64,000 nucleotides of DNA from Legionella sainthelensi (GCF_900637685.1 NZ_LR134388.1:62001-126000); one strand, 5' to 3'; counted from the first letter of the stretch, positions 26,427-37,119 are shown. Program-made: numbers and translations. The notes: generated from the sequence alone by a model not told the origin.

Positions 26427-27689
26427 ATGAATCTTAGTGAACTTAAGCAATTGCCTATTGCCGATCTCTTTAACATCGCACAAGAGATTGGTGTCGAAAA
26501 TCCTTCCCGTATGCGCAAACAAGAAATTATATTTGCCATTCTTAAAGCTCATGCTTTAAAAGGTGAAGATATACACGGCGATGGAGTTTTAGAAGTCTTG
26601 ACTGATGGTTTTGGTTTCTTGCGTTCTGCCGATGGTTCTTATTTGGCAGGCCCGGATGACATTTATGTATCCCCCAGTCAAATCAGACGTTTTGGTCTAC
26701 GTTCTGGCGATACTATTTCAGGTAAAATTCGTCCTCCCAAAGACAATGAACGCTATTTTGCCTTATTAAAGGTTGATGAAATCAACTATGATTCACCGGA
26801 TAGTGCTAAACGGAAAATTTTATTTGAAAACCTCACTCCATTATTTGCTACAGAGCGTTTGGTGATGGAGCAAGGAAATGGCAGTACTGAAGATTTGACT
26901 GCACGAGTTGTCGATCTCTGTGCTCCTTTTGGTCGAGGCCAGCGTGGCTTAATTGTTTCTCCTCCAAAAGCGGGTAAGACATTGATGCTGCAAAACATTG
27001 CTCGTTCCATAGAAAAAAATTACCCAGAATGTTATCTCATCGTTTTACTGATTGATGAGCGCCCCGAAGAAGTGACTGAAATGCAGCGTTCCGTAAAAGG
27101 TGAAGTGGTTGCCAGTACTTTCGATGAACCCGCTAATCGCCATGTTCAAGTTGCGGAAATGGTTATTGAAAAAGCGAAGCGTTTGGTTGAGCACAAGCGT
27201 GATGTGGTGATTTTATTGGATTCGATTACTCGTTTAGCGCGTGCTTACAATACGGTGATTCCTTCTTCAGGTAAAGTTCTTACCGGGGGTGTTGATGCAA
27301 ATGCGTTGCAAAGACCTAAGCGTTTGTATGGTGCTGCACGTAATATAGAAGAAGGCGGTAGTTTGACCATTATTGCTACGGCGTTGGTGGACACAGGCTC
27401 CAAAATGGATGAAGTGATTTACGAAGAATTCAAGGGTACCGGTAATATGGAAATCCACTTGAGTCGTAATATTGCTGAACGTCGAGTTTTCCCTGCGATT
27501 AATATCAATCGTTCCGGTACTCGTCGTGAAGATCTGTTGTTGAGTCCAGAAGATCTGCAACGTACCTGGATATTGCGTAAAATTCTACAATCCATGGATG
27601 AGTGTGATGCAATTGAATTCTTGCTGGAGCGTATGAAGAATCATAAAACTAATGCGGAATTCTTTGATGCAATGAAACGTCAAGAGTAA
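26427..27689 (+). CDS. rho: Transcription termination factor Rho
   Basis: 420-aa hexameric RNA helicase that ends transcription at Rho sites. It opens [15 protein letters not shown] (N-terminal helix bundle), then has the cold-shock-like RNA-binding domain with [10 protein letters not shown]. Walker A is PPKAGKT, Walker B lies in [16 protein letters not shown], and [10 protein letters not shown] and [14 protein letters not shown] (Q- and R-loops) complete the motor. I chose ATG 26427, which gives the canonical N-terminus; a GTG three codons upstream is also in frame. Confidence 0.97.
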   Translation: MNLSELKQLPIADLFNIAQEIGVENPSRMRKQEIIFAILKAHALKGEDIHGDGVLEVLTDGFGFLRSADGSYLAGPDDIYVSPSQIRRFGLRSGDTISGKIRPPKDNERYFALLKVDEINYDSPDSAKRKILFENLTPLFATERLVMEQGNGSTEDLTARVVDLCAPFGRGQRGLIVSPPKAGKTLMLQNIARSIEKNYPECYLIVLLIDERPEEVTEMQRSVKGEVVASTFDEPANRHVQVAEMVIEKAKRLVEHKRDVVILLDSITRLARAYNTVIPSSGKVLTGGVDANALQRPKRLYGAARNIEEGGSLTIIATALVDTGSKMDEVIYEEFKGTGNMEIHLSRNIAERRVFPAININRSGTRREDLLLSPEDLQRTWILRKILQSMDECDAIEFLLERMKNHKTNAEFFDAMKRQE

Positions 27690-28017
27690 GTCATTTGCAA
27701 ATATAAAAAATAGTCTGGGTGAAGACTATAACTTACTGCTATTTAAGTAAGGAACTTATCTTTATGTCCTGTGATTTGATCCTGAACAATCCTCATAAAA
27801 TTAAGATGCTGAGGATCAAGTCGCTACTTAGACCGTTTAGCCTAAGGAGCATGACCCTAGATTTAAGGAACATGTTGTTGTCCCGCAAAAGCGAGGATCT
27901 ATTTTGAGGTAGACACAATGCTCAAATAGAAATGGATTTCCGCTTTCGCGACAATGACAATACCCTGAAGTCTGGCAGTGATGTCCACTTCACCCAAGTT
28001 ACTCAAGGGATTTATTC
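27690..28017. other. Intergenic region between rho and ubiD
   Basis: About 330 bases. Near rho, ATAGTCT (27710-27716) pairs with AGACTAT (27723-27729) as a small stem-loop. At about 27875-27960 is a longer imperfect inverted repeat. A short open frame of 62 codons overlaps the repeat and is not convincing. Confidence 0.45.
27875..27960. repeat. Imperfect inverted repeat, dispersed-repeat type
   Basis: The left arm TTGTTGTCCCGCAAAAGCGA... and the right arm CTTTCGCGACAATGACAA pair imperfectly. The inner pair CTATTTTGAG / CTCAAATAG is well conserved. Sequences of the form TGTCATT-CGCGAAAGCG-GAAATCCA are widespread intergenic repeats in many bacteria, which is the likely origin. It would fold into a long hairpin and may be a processing or termination site. 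Confidence 0.5.
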
Positions 28018-29487
28018 ATGAAATACTCTGATCTAAGAGATTTTATTGCCCAACTTGAATCTCGTGGACTGTTACAACGGATCACTTACCCTGTATCACC
28101 CTATCTTGAAATGACGGCTGTTAGTGATCGGGTATTGCGTTCTGCTGGTCCCGCCTTGCTTTTTACTAATACGCCTCATTCTAAAATGCCTGTATTGACT
28201 AATTTGTTTGGTACGGTTGAGCGAGTAGCAATGGGCATGGGTGAAGACAATATCGAGGCATTACGAGAAGTAGGTAAATTATTGGCTGCTTTAAAAGAGC
28301 CTGAGCCTCCTAAAGGATTTAAGGATGCCTTTAATAAACTGCCTTTGTTAAAGCAAGCACTTAATATGGCGCCAAAATATATAAATGGAGCGGAATGCCA
28401 AACTCATGTTTGGGAAAAAGATGAGGTCGATCTTACCTCCTTGCCTATCCAAACCTGTTGGCCTAAAGATGCTGCGCCATTAATAACCTGGGGGCTTGTG
28501 ACTACCAGAGGACCGCATCAAGCGCGTGAAAATATGGGGATTTACCGCCAGCAATTGTTAAATAAAAATCAATTGATTATGCGTTGGTTGTCACACCGAG
28601 GAGGGGCTTTAGACTACCAGGCTTGGCAGCAAGCTTATCCTGGAGAGCGTTTCCCGGTGGCAGTAACGTTAGGGGCAGATCCCGCAACGATACTCGCGGC
28701 AGTAACGCCTGTGCCTGACACCTTATCTGAATATGCATTTGCTGGATTATTACGAGGGCAACGTACCCGATTAACACGGTGTATTGGTAACGAATTGCAT
28801 GTGCCGGCAAGTGCAGAAATTATTCTTGAAGGGTTCCTGGAACCTGGGGTTGAGGCGCCTGAAGGGCCTTATGGGGATCATACTGGTTATTATAATGAAG
28901 TACAAAGTTTCCCTGTGTTTACCGTAGAGCGTATTACTCATAGAGATAGTCCTATTTACCACAGTACTTATACCGGCCGGCCTCCAGATGAGCCTGCCAT
29001 TTTAGGGGTTGCGTTAAATGAAGTCTTTATTCCTTTATTGCAAAAACAATTCCCAGAGATAGTTGATTTTTATTTGCCTCCCGAGGGATGTTCTTATCGT
29101 TTAGCGGTGGTCACTATTAAGAAACAATACCCTGGTCATGCAAAACGAATTATGATGGCGGTATGGTCCTTTTTGCGACAGTTTATGTATACCAAATTTG
29201 TTATTGTGTGTGATGATGATGTTGATGCGCGCAATTGGCAGGATGTAGTTTGGGCAATGACTACACGTATGGATCCGAGCCGAGATACCGTGATGGTTGA
29301 AAATACACCTATTGATTATCTGGATTTTGCTTCACCTGTGTCGGGTTTAGGCTCAAAAATGGGTATGGATGCTACCAGCAAATGGCCTGGTGAAACACAA
29401 AGAGAGTGGGGAGTGTCTATTGTTATGGACGAAGAAATCCTTAAAAAAGTGAATGATTATTGGCCTGCATTGGGATTAGGTAAATGA
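28018..29487 (+). CDS. ubiD: 4-hydroxy-3-polyprenylbenzoate decarboxylase
   Basis: 489-aa prenylated-FMN decarboxylase of ubiquinone synthesis. Family features include the N-terminal [19 protein letters not shown], the [10 protein letters not shown] segment, and the acid-base region EFLEP-like [25 protein letters not shown] with its conserved Glu residues. Length matches E. coli UbiD. It needs prFMN from a UbiX partner not seen here. The stop overlaps the next start by 4 bp (ATGA), so it is co-transcribed with the flavin reductase, the same order as ubiD-fre in E. coli. Confidence 0.95.
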   Translation: MKYSDLRDFIAQLESRGLLQRITYPVSPYLEMTAVSDRVLRSAGPALLFTNTPHSKMPVLTNLFGTVERVAMGMGEDNIEALREVGKLLAALKEPEPPKGFKDAFNKLPLLKQALNMAPKYINGAECQTHVWEKDEVDLTSLPIQTCWPKDAAPLITWGLVTTRGPHQARENMGIYRQQLLNKNQLIMRWLSHRGGALDYQAWQQAYPGERFPVAVTLGADPATILAAVTPVPDTLSEYAFAGLLRGQRTRLTRCIGNELHVPASAEIILEGFLEPGVEAPEGPYGDHTGYYNEVQSFPVFTVERITHRDSPIYHSTYTGRPPDEPAILGVALNEVFIPLLQKQFPEIVDFYLPPEGCSYRLAVVTIKKQYPGHAKRIMMAVWSFLRQFMYTKFVIVCDDDVDARNWQDVVWAMTTRMDPSRDTVMVENTPIDYLDFASPVSGLGSKMGMDATSKWPGETQREWGVSIVMDEEILKKVNDYWPALGLGK

Positions 29488-30185
29488 CGGAAAAAATCAT
29501 CAAAGCACAGGTAGAAGACATTTCACCACTGACCGATAGTATTATGAGCTTGATTTTGGCTCCTGAACGATACGTTGATTATCAAGCTGGTCAATATCTG
29601 CAAATTGTTTTTGACCAAGATGCATTTAGCTATTCTATTGCTAATGCACCTTTAGGGTCACATAAATATGAGCTGCATATTCGACATAGCCTGGAAAACC
29701 CATACACACAACGCTTATTTGCACACATTAAAGAGCATGGATTTGTCAACATCCGTCTGCCTTTTGGTGTATGCTCCATTGAGCATTTAGACGCACAGCG
29801 CCCCATTATATTTATTGCTGGGGGAACGGGATTTGCCCCAGTAAAAGCGATGATAGAGCAGTTATTAGCGACTTCAGATACCCGACCTTTTGAGTTATTT
29901 TGGGGAGCACGCTTACAAAGTGATTTGTATCTGGATGAAAAGGTGAGTAGCTGGAATATTCATGTCAGTCGTTTTAATTATTTTTCCTCTGTTTCGGATG
30001 ATAACAGTAAGCCCCTGGCTTCTTTGGTGTTAGACAGACATCCTCGTGATCTGAATCAATGGCAAATTGTGATTAGTGGTCCTTTTGACATGGTTTATAG
30101 CACAAGAGATGCATTAGTAAATAAGGGGGTTTCACCGGAGCATTTATTTTCAGATGCATTTAGTTTTGAAATTAAAAAGATGTAA
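29484..30185 (+). CDS. fre: NAD(P)H-flavin reductase
   Basis: 233-aa ferredoxin-reductase-fold enzyme without a bound iron-sulfur domain. The flavin-binding [20 protein letters not shown] motif and the NAD(P)-binding [21 protein letters not shown] motif are clear. It supplies reduced FMN. Because it is coupled to ubiD, reduced FMN for prenylated-FMN formation is a plausible role. Length equals that of E. coli Fre. It begins at an ATG overlapping the ubiD stop. Confidence 0.88.
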   Translation: MTEKIIKAQVEDISPLTDSIMSLILAPERYVDYQAGQYLQIVFDQDAFSYSIANAPLGSHKYELHIRHSLENPYTQRLFAHIKEHGFVNIRLPFGVCSIEHLDAQRPIIFIAGGTGFAPVKAMIEQLLATSDTRPFELFWGARLQSDLYLDEKVSSWNIHVSRFNYFSSVSDDNSKPLASLVLDRHPRDLNQWQIVISGPFDMVYSTRDALVNKGVSPEHLFSDAFSFEIKKM

Positions 30186-30222
30186 TAGAATAAACGTTTA
30201 GCGCATAAATAAGGAAAGATTC

Positions 30223-30417
30223 ATGGAAACTTTATATCAAATTTTAGCTCTAATTGGTGCGGGGATGATTATTTTCATTTTGTACCGTACAATTAAAGGC
30301 AATCCTGGCCAATTTAGTAAAGAAAATTTGAATAAAAGTTTTTCTACAATGGGAATTTTAGCGCTTGTTTTGATTGCTTTTATTGCGGTACTGGTTTTGA
30401 TTTTAAGAAACACATAG
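30223..30417 (+). CDS. Small two-helix membrane protein
   Basis: 64 aa with two hydrophobic helices (about 4-23 and 43-62) joined by a short basic loop RTIKGNPGQFSKENLNKS. A good ribosome site AAGGAAA precedes the ATG, and it lies 37 bp after fre, so it may belong to the same transcript. No function is known to me. The coding potential is supported by the ribosome site and clean helix layout. Confidence 0.6.
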   Translation: METLYQILALIGAGMIIFILYRTIKGNPGQFSKENLNKSFSTMGILALVLIAFIAVLVLILRNT

Positions 30418-30624
30418 CCTGTATTTTCTTTGCTTATCCATTTAAAACAGAATTCTTTTTGTTAATTGCCAGGATAAGCACTCGAAGTGTGCTCAATAGT
30501 AAGCGTGCATTCTTCATGCATGCCTTTCATCAGCTAGTTCCATAAGCCCAGTACCTGCGGCTTGACCGCAGAATCCAGATAATTTATTTTAGTTTCGAAC
30601 ATAAGATATTGAAAATAAAATACT
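30418..30624. other. Intergenic region upstream of the ankyrin-like gene
   Basis: About 200 bases with no gene. CTGCGG (30555-30560) and CCGCAG (30566-30571) form a 6-bp hairpin within ACCTGCGGCTTGACCGCAGA, a form that looks like a dispersed intergenic repeat. The shared regulatory element follows at 30625. Confidence 0.4.
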
Positions 30625-30663
30625 ATCAAATCATTTGATATGACATATTAATATAACTAATTG
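30625..30663 (+). promoter_or_regulatory. Shared effector promoter element, copy A (ankyrin-like gene)
   Basis: The palindrome ATCAAAT-C-ATTTGAT is followed by ATGACATAT (30625-30648), ending 76 bp before the ATG at 30725. The same 24 bp, differing only in the central base, lie upstream of the U-box gene (38150-38173), 78 bp before its start. Downstream both have a matching ATTGG at the same distance. TTGATA inside the element with TAATTG 17 bp later could serve as -35/-10. Confidence 0.6.
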
Positions 30664-30724
30664 GATTGATTAAGCTCGGTCCGGTTATATAGCGCGCATT
30701 GCTAATCGATAAAAACTTAATTCA

Positions 30725-33178
30725 ATGCATTTTTTTAACGAAATCCAAAGAAAGCAACATCCTCAAGCCGGTTTAATTCCAGAGGCCGTATGGTCCGAAA
30801 TTTTTAATGACAACGAATTTCCCAACAGTCTTATCTCTTGGATGAGTATGCCCTATGACGTGTTAAAGAAAAAACTAACTTCTATAAGCGATGCAGAAAA
30901 AAACAAGGCGTGGATAGCCATAGCACTGAGCCATCCTTCGTTAAATAATCAGCAGCTTCTTGAGTTAGGTGATTTATTGGGACTTTGCAATTCTGAACGT
31001 CTTAATCTTGTCGTGATGTTAAGTAATCATACGAATCATTTAGAGTTATTGACGCGATATTCTCAACAAGAATTCAATGAAATAGACAGTTTCAGTGTGG
31101 TTAAAAATTATTCTTTGCGAGTCCAACGGGTTGCCAAATTAGGGTATTTAAATACCTTGGAATACCTCATAGAGACGATCGAACCTAAAGTCACTCGGAG
31201 TCAATTGCAAGAGCTGATAACGTATGACTCATGTGCTGCTTTTCGAGGCGCAGCAGAGGGTGGGCATCTTGATGTTCTTAAGTTTCTGGAGGCGAAAGTA
31301 TCCGATAAATTGCACGACATGATGGAAGCGCAGAATTACTATGCTTTTCGATGGGCAGCGAATCAAGGTCATCTTGCTGTGCTCCGATATCTAGAGTCTA
31401 AAATGCCTGAGAAACTACAAGACATGATTAAAGCGGGAGCCTTTTGTGCGTTTCGATTTGCGGCTTCTCATGGTCATCTGGAGGTTCTTAAATATTTGCA
31501 AGAAAAAGCACCTGATAAGATGCTTAAAATGCTTAAAAGAAATAATTTTATTGCTTTTCAATTAGCAGCAATAAAGGGCCATCTTCCCGTAGTTCAGTAT
31601 ATGTTAAGTTACCCTAGTGTATTTGCTTACGCTGAAGCGCACCAAGAGGAATGGGGGCAACAGTGTGTTTGGCCCTTTATGTCACAACAACTCACTGCTC
31701 TGTATAGGCAACAACAAGAAGTGGAAGCAAATAACTTAGATGCAGTCTTTGATGTGCCTGCTGAGGAAGCAAAACTCTTGTTTTATATAGCACGCAACCT
31801 GATCCGCAGAAACGATGCGGTCTTAATTGATGATTTACGCTTTTTGCTGAATCTACCTTCGGTCAAATCTTTAGCTCATACAGAGGTGACAGCTAACCAA
31901 TCTAATGAGTTGTTACGTCTTGCTTTATCTGTAGGCAATCAAGATGCAGCGCGTGTATTGCTCAATATTGCTGCTGTACGTACCCTTGCTGAACAAAGAA
32001 ATTATTACCGAGAGGAACAAGAAGGGCGTCTTGATTTAGCTGCTTTGGCAGCAGATCATGAATCTTCCATGACCGCCTTAACTCAAGGAGAGCAAACACA
32101 GTTACAAGCGGTAATCGACCGTTATCAGCCCTTGTTACATCAAACTGGAGTTTCTCAAGTGATGATCGATTTGCGCTCTACTTTGCAAGCGCATTATGAA
32201 GCTCATCCTGCTCTTCTCAACATTAAAAAAGAGGATCAGCATGAAGACTTAGTATTGCCTATGACTTGGAATGACTTTGCCGTACTGCAATTAACGCCAG
32301 AGCAACAAGAGCAAGCATTAATAGCGTACTACCAAAACAAAGCCCATACCGCCTGGCGTTATCTCTCCAAGCCCAATCCTTGGATGCATGAACATGCAAG
32401 TTATGTGTACATTAACGACGATCATAGTGAGCGGTGGTCTACGTTTGAAGAACATCAATCGCTTATCAGTCTTTTGTATCTCGCAGCGCTTGATAAGGAG
32501 ACCCCCTGTATTGATGATTATACTTTTGCTACGCGTGTTGCGCATTTTATCGCAGAGTTGGCTCATATAGGACGTGCGCATAATTGGGATAAAAGCAGAC
32601 GTAAAAATAACGGCCAACTCGAACAATATGATGATCTTGAAGGTGATCGTCCCAGTTGTTATTCAGGTGTTAAGCGCAGGCTTTTTCAATCCGTACTTGG
32701 TCATCCCTTATTAAAACTCGTTACAGAAGATGTCATTAAAGCGGAGCTTAATGAGTTTTTGGTGACCCATTTCAAAAAAGAAATCCATCCAAACAATTGT
32801 ATTGCTCTTAAAATAGCCTGGGATAAAGGCATTGACGGGGAGCCATTGAGTGAAGAAGAGACCCAGAAAATACAAAGTCTCAATGTCAGTGGGGAACAAC
32901 AGCAAGAATTTAAAAGGTACTTATCAAACAAATATGGCTCTTCTTTTTCATCTAGCCTCATTCTTCTCATCGATAAGGCTTTTGAGTTAACCTCAACGAT
33001 AAACTCCCATTTGTTTAAACATGGGGGCTTAATGGTAGATTTTTTCTCAAAAATTGAAATCACGGAAAAACAAGAAGTCGGGTTGTCCCAAAATCCTAAT
33101 CGATTTTTTGGGGGTAATGTTTCCGAGTCATCAAACACTAAATCACCCTCTTTAGCAATGATAGCAAAAAGAGGATAG
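30725..33178 (+). CDS. Ankyrin-like repeat protein, candidate Dot/Icm effector
   Basis: 817-aa soluble protein. Residues about 165-300 hold at least four degenerate ankyrin-like units of about 35 aa with the core A-F-R-x-A-A-x-x-G-H-L-x-V-L-x-Y-L. The N-terminal ~160 aa are helical. The C-terminal half contains a conserved block (TAWRYLSKPNPWMHEHASYV and ELAHIGRAHNWDKSRRKN, then DLEGDRPSCYSGVKRRLFQS) that I associate with a family of Legionella ankyrin proteins; its activity is unknown. The C-terminus SPSLAMIAKRG is Ser-rich and basic. The start has no strong ribosome site (ACTTAATTCA). It shares its promoter element with the U-box gene. Confidence 0.8.
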   Translation: MHFFNEIQRKQHPQAGLIPEAVWSEIFNDNEFPNSLISWMSMPYDVLKKKLTSISDAEKNKAWIAIALSHPSLNNQQLLELGDLLGLCNSERLNLVVMLSNHTNHLELLTRYSQQEFNEIDSFSVVKNYSLRVQRVAKLGYLNTLEYLIETIEPKVTRSQLQELITYDSCAAFRGAAEGGHLDVLKFLEAKVSDKLHDMMEAQNYYAFRWAANQGHLAVLRYLESKMPEKLQDMIKAGAFCAFRFAASHGHLEVLKYLQEKAPDKMLKMLKRNNFIAFQLAAIKGHLPVVQYMLSYPSVFAYAEAHQEEWGQQCVWPFMSQQLTALYRQQQEVEANNLDAVFDVPAEEAKLLFYIARNLIRRNDAVLIDDLRFLLNLPSVKSLAHTEVTANQSNELLRLALSVGNQDAARVLLNIAAVRTLAEQRNYYREEQEGRLDLAALAADHESSMTALTQGEQTQLQAVIDRYQPLLHQTGVSQVMIDLRSTLQAHYEAHPALLNIKKEDQHEDLVLPMTWNDFAVLQLTPEQQEQALIAYYQNKAHTAWRYLSKPNPWMHEHASYVYINDDHSERWSTFEEHQSLISLLYLAALDKETPCIDDYTFATRVAHFIAELAHIGRAHNWDKSRRKNNGQLEQYDDLEGDRPSCYSGVKRRLFQSVLGHPLLKLVTEDVIKAELNEFLVTHFKKEIHPNNCIALKIAWDKGIDGEPLSEEETQKIQSLNVSGEQQQEFKRYLSNKYGSSFSSSLILLIDKAFELTSTINSHLFKHGGLMVDFFSKIEITEKQEVGLSQNPNRFFGGNVSESSNTKSPSLAMIAKRG

Positions 33179-33340
33179 TACGAATGGGCACATGAGCTTG
33201 ATGAGAGGAAAGCTTATAACTGCCCATCAGGCCTTGCATGGATTCGAAAACGCGGGTTAGAAATCATCGTCGATGTTGGCGCTATAGAGCATGTATTAAT
33301 GAATACTGGCATTGTGATAACTTGAATTTTAAATCTAACA

Positions 33341-33886
33341 TTAGATGATGTAAGAAATATCCGTCACCGTTAAATTACATTCTTCATCACCAACCCGTAA
33401 GATTCTGCTATCGCCAACTCGAGCCTTCAATAATGTTTTCGCCAAGGGTGAAACCCAGCTTATTTTCCCTGCATTAATATCTGCTTCATCCAGACCTACT
33501 ATTTTGACACAATGAGATTCACCTTGTTCATTGATGTATTGGACAGTGGCTCCAAAAAACACTTGGGTAAGACCGACTTGAAGTTTAGGATCAACTATTT
33601 GTGCGCTTTCTAATCGTTTCGTCAAATAGCGAATGCGTCTATCAATTTCACGTAAACGTTTTTTTCCATAAATATAATCTCCATTTTCCGAGCGGTCTCC
33701 ATTACTCGCTGCCCAACTTACAACTTTCACAATTTCCGGTCTCTCATTACTGACTAAATTGCGTAATTCAGTTTGCAGCATTGCAAAGCCATTGGGGGTC
33801 ATATAATTTTTGATACGTGGCAACTCTCTTTCTGGACGCTTGGGTTTGGTATACTCAGTACCTTCTTTAGTAAAAGCCTTACTCAC
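33341..33886 (-). CDS. greB: Transcription elongation factor GreB
   Basis: 181-aa GreA/GreB family factor that rescues backtracked RNA polymerase by stimulating transcript cleavage. The coiled-coil tip holds the acidic pair in SNGDRSENGDYIYGKKRLRE, the GreB form, and the C-terminal domain ends ISWVSPLAKTLLKARVGD. It is about 20 residues longer than E. coli GreB because of a polar N-terminal extension (MSKAFTKEGTEYTKPKRPER). The 160 bp between it and the ankyrin-like gene hold no gene. Confidence 0.93.
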   Translation of the reverse strand: MSKAFTKEGTEYTKPKRPERELPRIKNYMTPNGFAMLQTELRNLVSNERPEIVKVVSWAASNGDRSENGDYIYGKKRLREIDRRIRYLTKRLESAQIVDPKLQVGLTQVFFGATVQYINEQGESHCVKIVGLDEADINAGKISWVSPLAKTLLKARVGDSRILRVGDEECNLTVTDISYII

Positions 33887-34121
33887 TAAAAACTCCTATT
33901 AGAATGATTAGGTCATATTATTTTAATTATAAACAAAAGCAATATGCAGTCTTTAATATCTCTTGCATAGGGGCTATGTATGTGTCTGGCGATAAATGCC
34001 AATCCTATTGATTCGCGATTAATTATGCAGGGTCTGGGGCAATGCCGCGTGTCTCAATAGCTCAATGCGAAATTAAATTCTCAAAAATTCATGGAGTTCT
34101 ACGATTCATAAAGTGATAGGA

Positions 34122-36185
34122 TTAGGTGTTATGAGTATAGGCTATTACTCTATCTTTGCCGGCCTGTTTCGCAGCGTAAAGCGCGTGATCAGCGGCTTTA
34201 ATTATTTCTTCAATCGAAGCACCATCTTTCAGTGCTTCTGCAACACCAATTGAAATGGTAATGTGATTTAACGGTTTGCCTTTAAAATAGATGGTTATAT
34301 TTTTTATTTTTTCACGAAGCTCTTCCATTTTATTCACGGCATTATTTATCGTTATATTTAACAATACAACGACAAATTCTTCTCCGCCAAAACGTACAGA
34401 AAAGTCACTTTCACGAAAACTATTTTTTAATAATTTTCCTATCACTTTGAGCAACTCATCTCCCGCTAAATGGCTGTAACTATCATTAAAGTTCTTGAAA
34501 TTATCGATATCCAACATTGCTACGCATAATGTCCTGTTTTCCCGAGCAATTAGAATGAGTTCTCGTGACAAAATTTCATTTAAATAACGTCGATTATATA
34601 AATTGGTTAATGGGTCATGTAATGACAATTCACTCAATGACACGCGCAGATTAATATTAGCAATGGCGAGCTTCACTATATTTCCAAATGAATTAGCTAT
34701 GTCTTGTTGATGTTGCGTTAATTTCTTGTCTTTTGGCGCCCACAGGTGAATCACACCAATCAATTCATTTTGCACTGTCAGTGGTAACGCCATATATCCT
34801 CCCTGAGGAGGAATTTGATAATGGGCACAAGGCACAGATTTATGAGGATCATCCACTACATGAGTGGTTGCCTCACGAATTGAAAAGCAGTCTATAGGAA
34901 GAAATTTGTCGGGTAATAATCTTTCCTTTCCCCACTCGGCTTCCGTCTCCATCTGTTTGATGACACTATTATAAATTGATAAGCCGCCACTTAAGTCAGG
35001 AAATAAATCTTGAGCAATTAAATTGATTCGTGGGTAAGCTTCTTCTGCGGTAATACAAATTTGTAGTGAACGATTTAGTTTATTTAATAAACTCTCGTCA
35101 TGTTCTAATAGTTTTAACTCATTCAACGTTTCCATTGTTTTTTCATTTAATTGGCGCATTTTTTCTTCATTTTGAATGCGATCACTTACATCCTTCATTT
35201 GTATAATAAAATTAATTGGTTCTCCCTGCTCATTACGAATTAGGCTTGAGCTAACCATTCCCCAGATAATACTACCGTCTTTGCGTATATAGCGTTTTTC
35301 CATATGTGAAATACGTAATTCCCCATGAAGCAGTTTATTCATTGCATCTTGAGTCATTGCTACATCATCAAGGTATGTGATTTCTAGCATATTTTTATTA
35401 AGCAACTCTTCGTCACTGTAACCCAGGATTTCTTGCAAGGTGCGATTGGTATGAATGCATTTTCCTTCAGGTGAGACAATAGCCATGCCTATGGGGGCAT
35501 TTTCAATGGTATTGCGAAAACTTTCTTCACTATGTCTTAAATCAGACAAAATATTTGAGCTGTATATTTCCAAATAAATTGATCTCATTAAAAATTGATT
35601 GACTTGTGTTGTGGCATACAGCACCGTAACCACATAAAGCAGGGTTGCCATAAGTAAGACAAATGAGAGTGAAGGAGTAATGGATACAGATAAAAAAACC
35701 AAGAGCAACCAAATTGGTACTATAAATGAAATGAAAGCAAGGTGCATGGTTAGTAATTTAGCCGCAGGTGCGCCAAGTAATCCAATGAGATAAACAAAAA
35801 TGGCCATGCGATGTAGCGGATCTTCTACGTAAAGAAACAGCGACCCTCCTAAAGCCCATAAGATACCTGATTGGAGATTATTCACTATAAAATATTTTTT
35901 CCAAAAAGCAGGATGAAATAAACCATCTTGTTTTTTGCGACGATGATATTGAAATAAAAATAAGCTTCGCAGCACATGATTGAAAAGAAACATCACCAAG
36001 ATCCATATTACTACCGGAGTCTTGTTATTCATTGATGGCCAAATAATTGCGGCATAGAAAAGTGTTGCAAAAAAATCTGCAATAATTAAAACATAAAATT
36101 TTTTATATGACTCGGCTATAAGCTTATTTTCAATTTGCTCATTCTTAATGCCTGGGAAGTCCATTAAAAAATTATCCTTATGCAA
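34122..36185 (-). CDS. Membrane PAS-GAF-GGDEF diguanylate cyclase
   Basis: 687-aa sensor. About six to seven membrane helices (residues ~30-205) form the input domain. A PAS domain follows (about 220-345, FRNTIENAPIGMAIVSPEG and the PAC segment KRYIRKDGSIIWG), then a GAF-like region (about 365-515), then a C-terminal GGDEF domain beginning DPLTNLYNRRYLNEIL. The active-site motif is GGEEF and is intact, and an RxxD inhibitory site (RESD) lies just upstream, so it should make c-di-GMP with product inhibition. There is no EAL domain. The ligand of the input domains is unknown. It lies between greB and hspQ, all on the same strand but well separated. Confidence 0.92.
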   Translation of the reverse strand: MHKDNFLMDFPGIKNEQIENKLIAESYKKFYVLIIADFFATLFYAAIIWPSMNNKTPVVIWILVMFLFNHVLRSLFLFQYHRRKKQDGLFHPAFWKKYFIVNNLQSGILWALGGSLFLYVEDPLHRMAIFVYLIGLLGAPAAKLLTMHLAFISFIVPIWLLLVFLSVSITPSLSFVLLMATLLYVVTVLYATTQVNQFLMRSIYLEIYSSNILSDLRHSEESFRNTIENAPIGMAIVSPEGKCIHTNRTLQEILGYSDEELLNKNMLEITYLDDVAMTQDAMNKLLHGELRISHMEKRYIRKDGSIIWGMVSSSLIRNEQGEPINFIIQMKDVSDRIQNEEKMRQLNEKTMETLNELKLLEHDESLLNKLNRSLQICITAEEAYPRINLIAQDLFPDLSGGLSIYNSVIKQMETEAEWGKERLLPDKFLPIDCFSIREATTHVVDDPHKSVPCAHYQIPPQGGYMALPLTVQNELIGVIHLWAPKDKKLTQHQQDIANSFGNIVKLAIANINLRVSLSELSLHDPLTNLYNRRYLNEILSRELILIARENRTLCVAMLDIDNFKNFNDSYSHLAGDELLKVIGKLLKNSFRESDFSVRFGGEEFVVVLLNITINNAVNKMEELREKIKNITIYFKGKPLNHITISIGVAEALKDGASIEEIIKAADHALYAAKQAGKDRVIAYTHNT

Positions 36186-36345
36186 TGATCAAACATAAAG
36201 GTCATTATATCTCTTTATAGAATAGACCTGTTTATAAATCAATTTTGGCAGCACATTGTACTGATTTATATATCATCTCCCTTGGGCTTTGAAATGGGGA
36301 AGGCGATCGGCTTTTTCTATAGAAACAGAACGACTTCCCTGATGC

Positions 36346-36657
36346 TTAATGGGTGAAATTTGCACTACAATAATGCCCCTCTTTTTCTTTTAAATAAAAA
36401 CCTAGGTTTGGATTGTTAATGGGCAAAGTGCTTTTGTCCGCAATAAGCATGCATTCTTCCACATAGGTAATTTGACTGCTGTCATCAACTAATAGCCGGT
36501 ACCAAGGATTGCGCGTAGCAAATTCACGTTTTTTAGCTTGAGGGTTATAGCGTCCGGAAGCCTGAAAAAGCGGATCTACATCGACAATGATCGCTCTATA
36601 ACGGCTGTGTTTGTGAATGACTAAATCTCCAATATTAAATTGTGCAATTTTATCCAT
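36346..36657 (-). CDS. hspQ: Heat shock protein HspQ (YccV-like, hemimethylated-DNA-binding fold)
   Basis: 103-aa SH3-like HspQ/YccV protein. It starts MDKIAQFNIGDLVIHKHSRY and carries the family core AIIVDVDPLF, NPWYRLLVD and TYVEECML. In enterobacteria HspQ is a specificity factor for Lon and affects DnaA. I chose the ATG complementary to 36655-36657 because GGAG lies 7-10 bases upstream; in-frame starts at 36669 and 36678 are possible but have no clear site. Confidence 0.88.
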   Translation of the reverse strand: MDKIAQFNIGDLVIHKHSRYRAIIVDVDPLFQASGRYNPQAKKREFATRNPWYRLLVDDSSQITYVEECMLIADKSTLPINNPNLGFYLKEKEGHYCSANFTH

Positions 36658-36801
36658 GACAGACTCCATATTGAGCATCTTGGATAATATATCGGTAGAA
36701 GTAAATGAAGCTTGAGTTTGGATTAATTATTAACAAAAAAGCACTGGGGCTAGACCAATGAAAACATTTATTTTCATAATCTCATTTATATACTCATCCG
36801 A

Positions 36802-37119
36802 ATGTTTATTATCTATATTTATGCTATTTTCTTAATCCGTATTGGCAATCGACGATTTAATTTACAAACCTCGTTTGATTTTGTCCTGGTTATCATTATG
36901 GGCTCGATATTAAGCCGAGCGATTAATGGTTCATCCCCGCTTGTAGCGTCTATGGCCGCTAGCAGCGTCATCATTTTTTTGCACTGGCTATTTGCATTTG
37001 GGGCTTTTCAGCACCATAAAATTGGAATAGTACATCATGACGATTTACGCCAGGTAAAAGCAGCGCGTCTCGAGCGGACTGGTAAATTAAGTTTTATTTT
37101 AAATGCATCCAAACCATAG
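36802..37119 (+). CDS. Shortened YetF/DUF421 membrane protein
   Basis: 105-aa protein with three membrane helices in the first ~70 residues and the DUF421 signature RIGNRRFNLQTSFDFVLVII, then MGSILSRAINGSSPLVAS. The C-terminal soluble part is abbreviated. After QHHKIGIVHHDDLRQVKAAR and LERTGKLSFIL it stops, and the usual ~25-30 residues between the last helix and the LRxxGI segment are missing. This is probably an internal deletion of a normally longer protein. The start is an ATG in an A/T-rich context with no clear ribosome site. A strong terminator follows at 37146-37178. Confidence 0.68.
   Translation: MFIIYIYAIFLIRIGNRRFNLQTSFDFVLVIIMGSILSRAINGSSPLVASMAASSVIIFLHWLFAFGAFQHHKIGIVHHDDLRQVKAARLERTGKLSFILNASKP

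Noticed and set aside
27719..27907. 62-codon + strand frame between rho and ubiD
   Set aside because: Overlaps the imperfect inverted repeat, has no ribosome site and no protein-like pattern.
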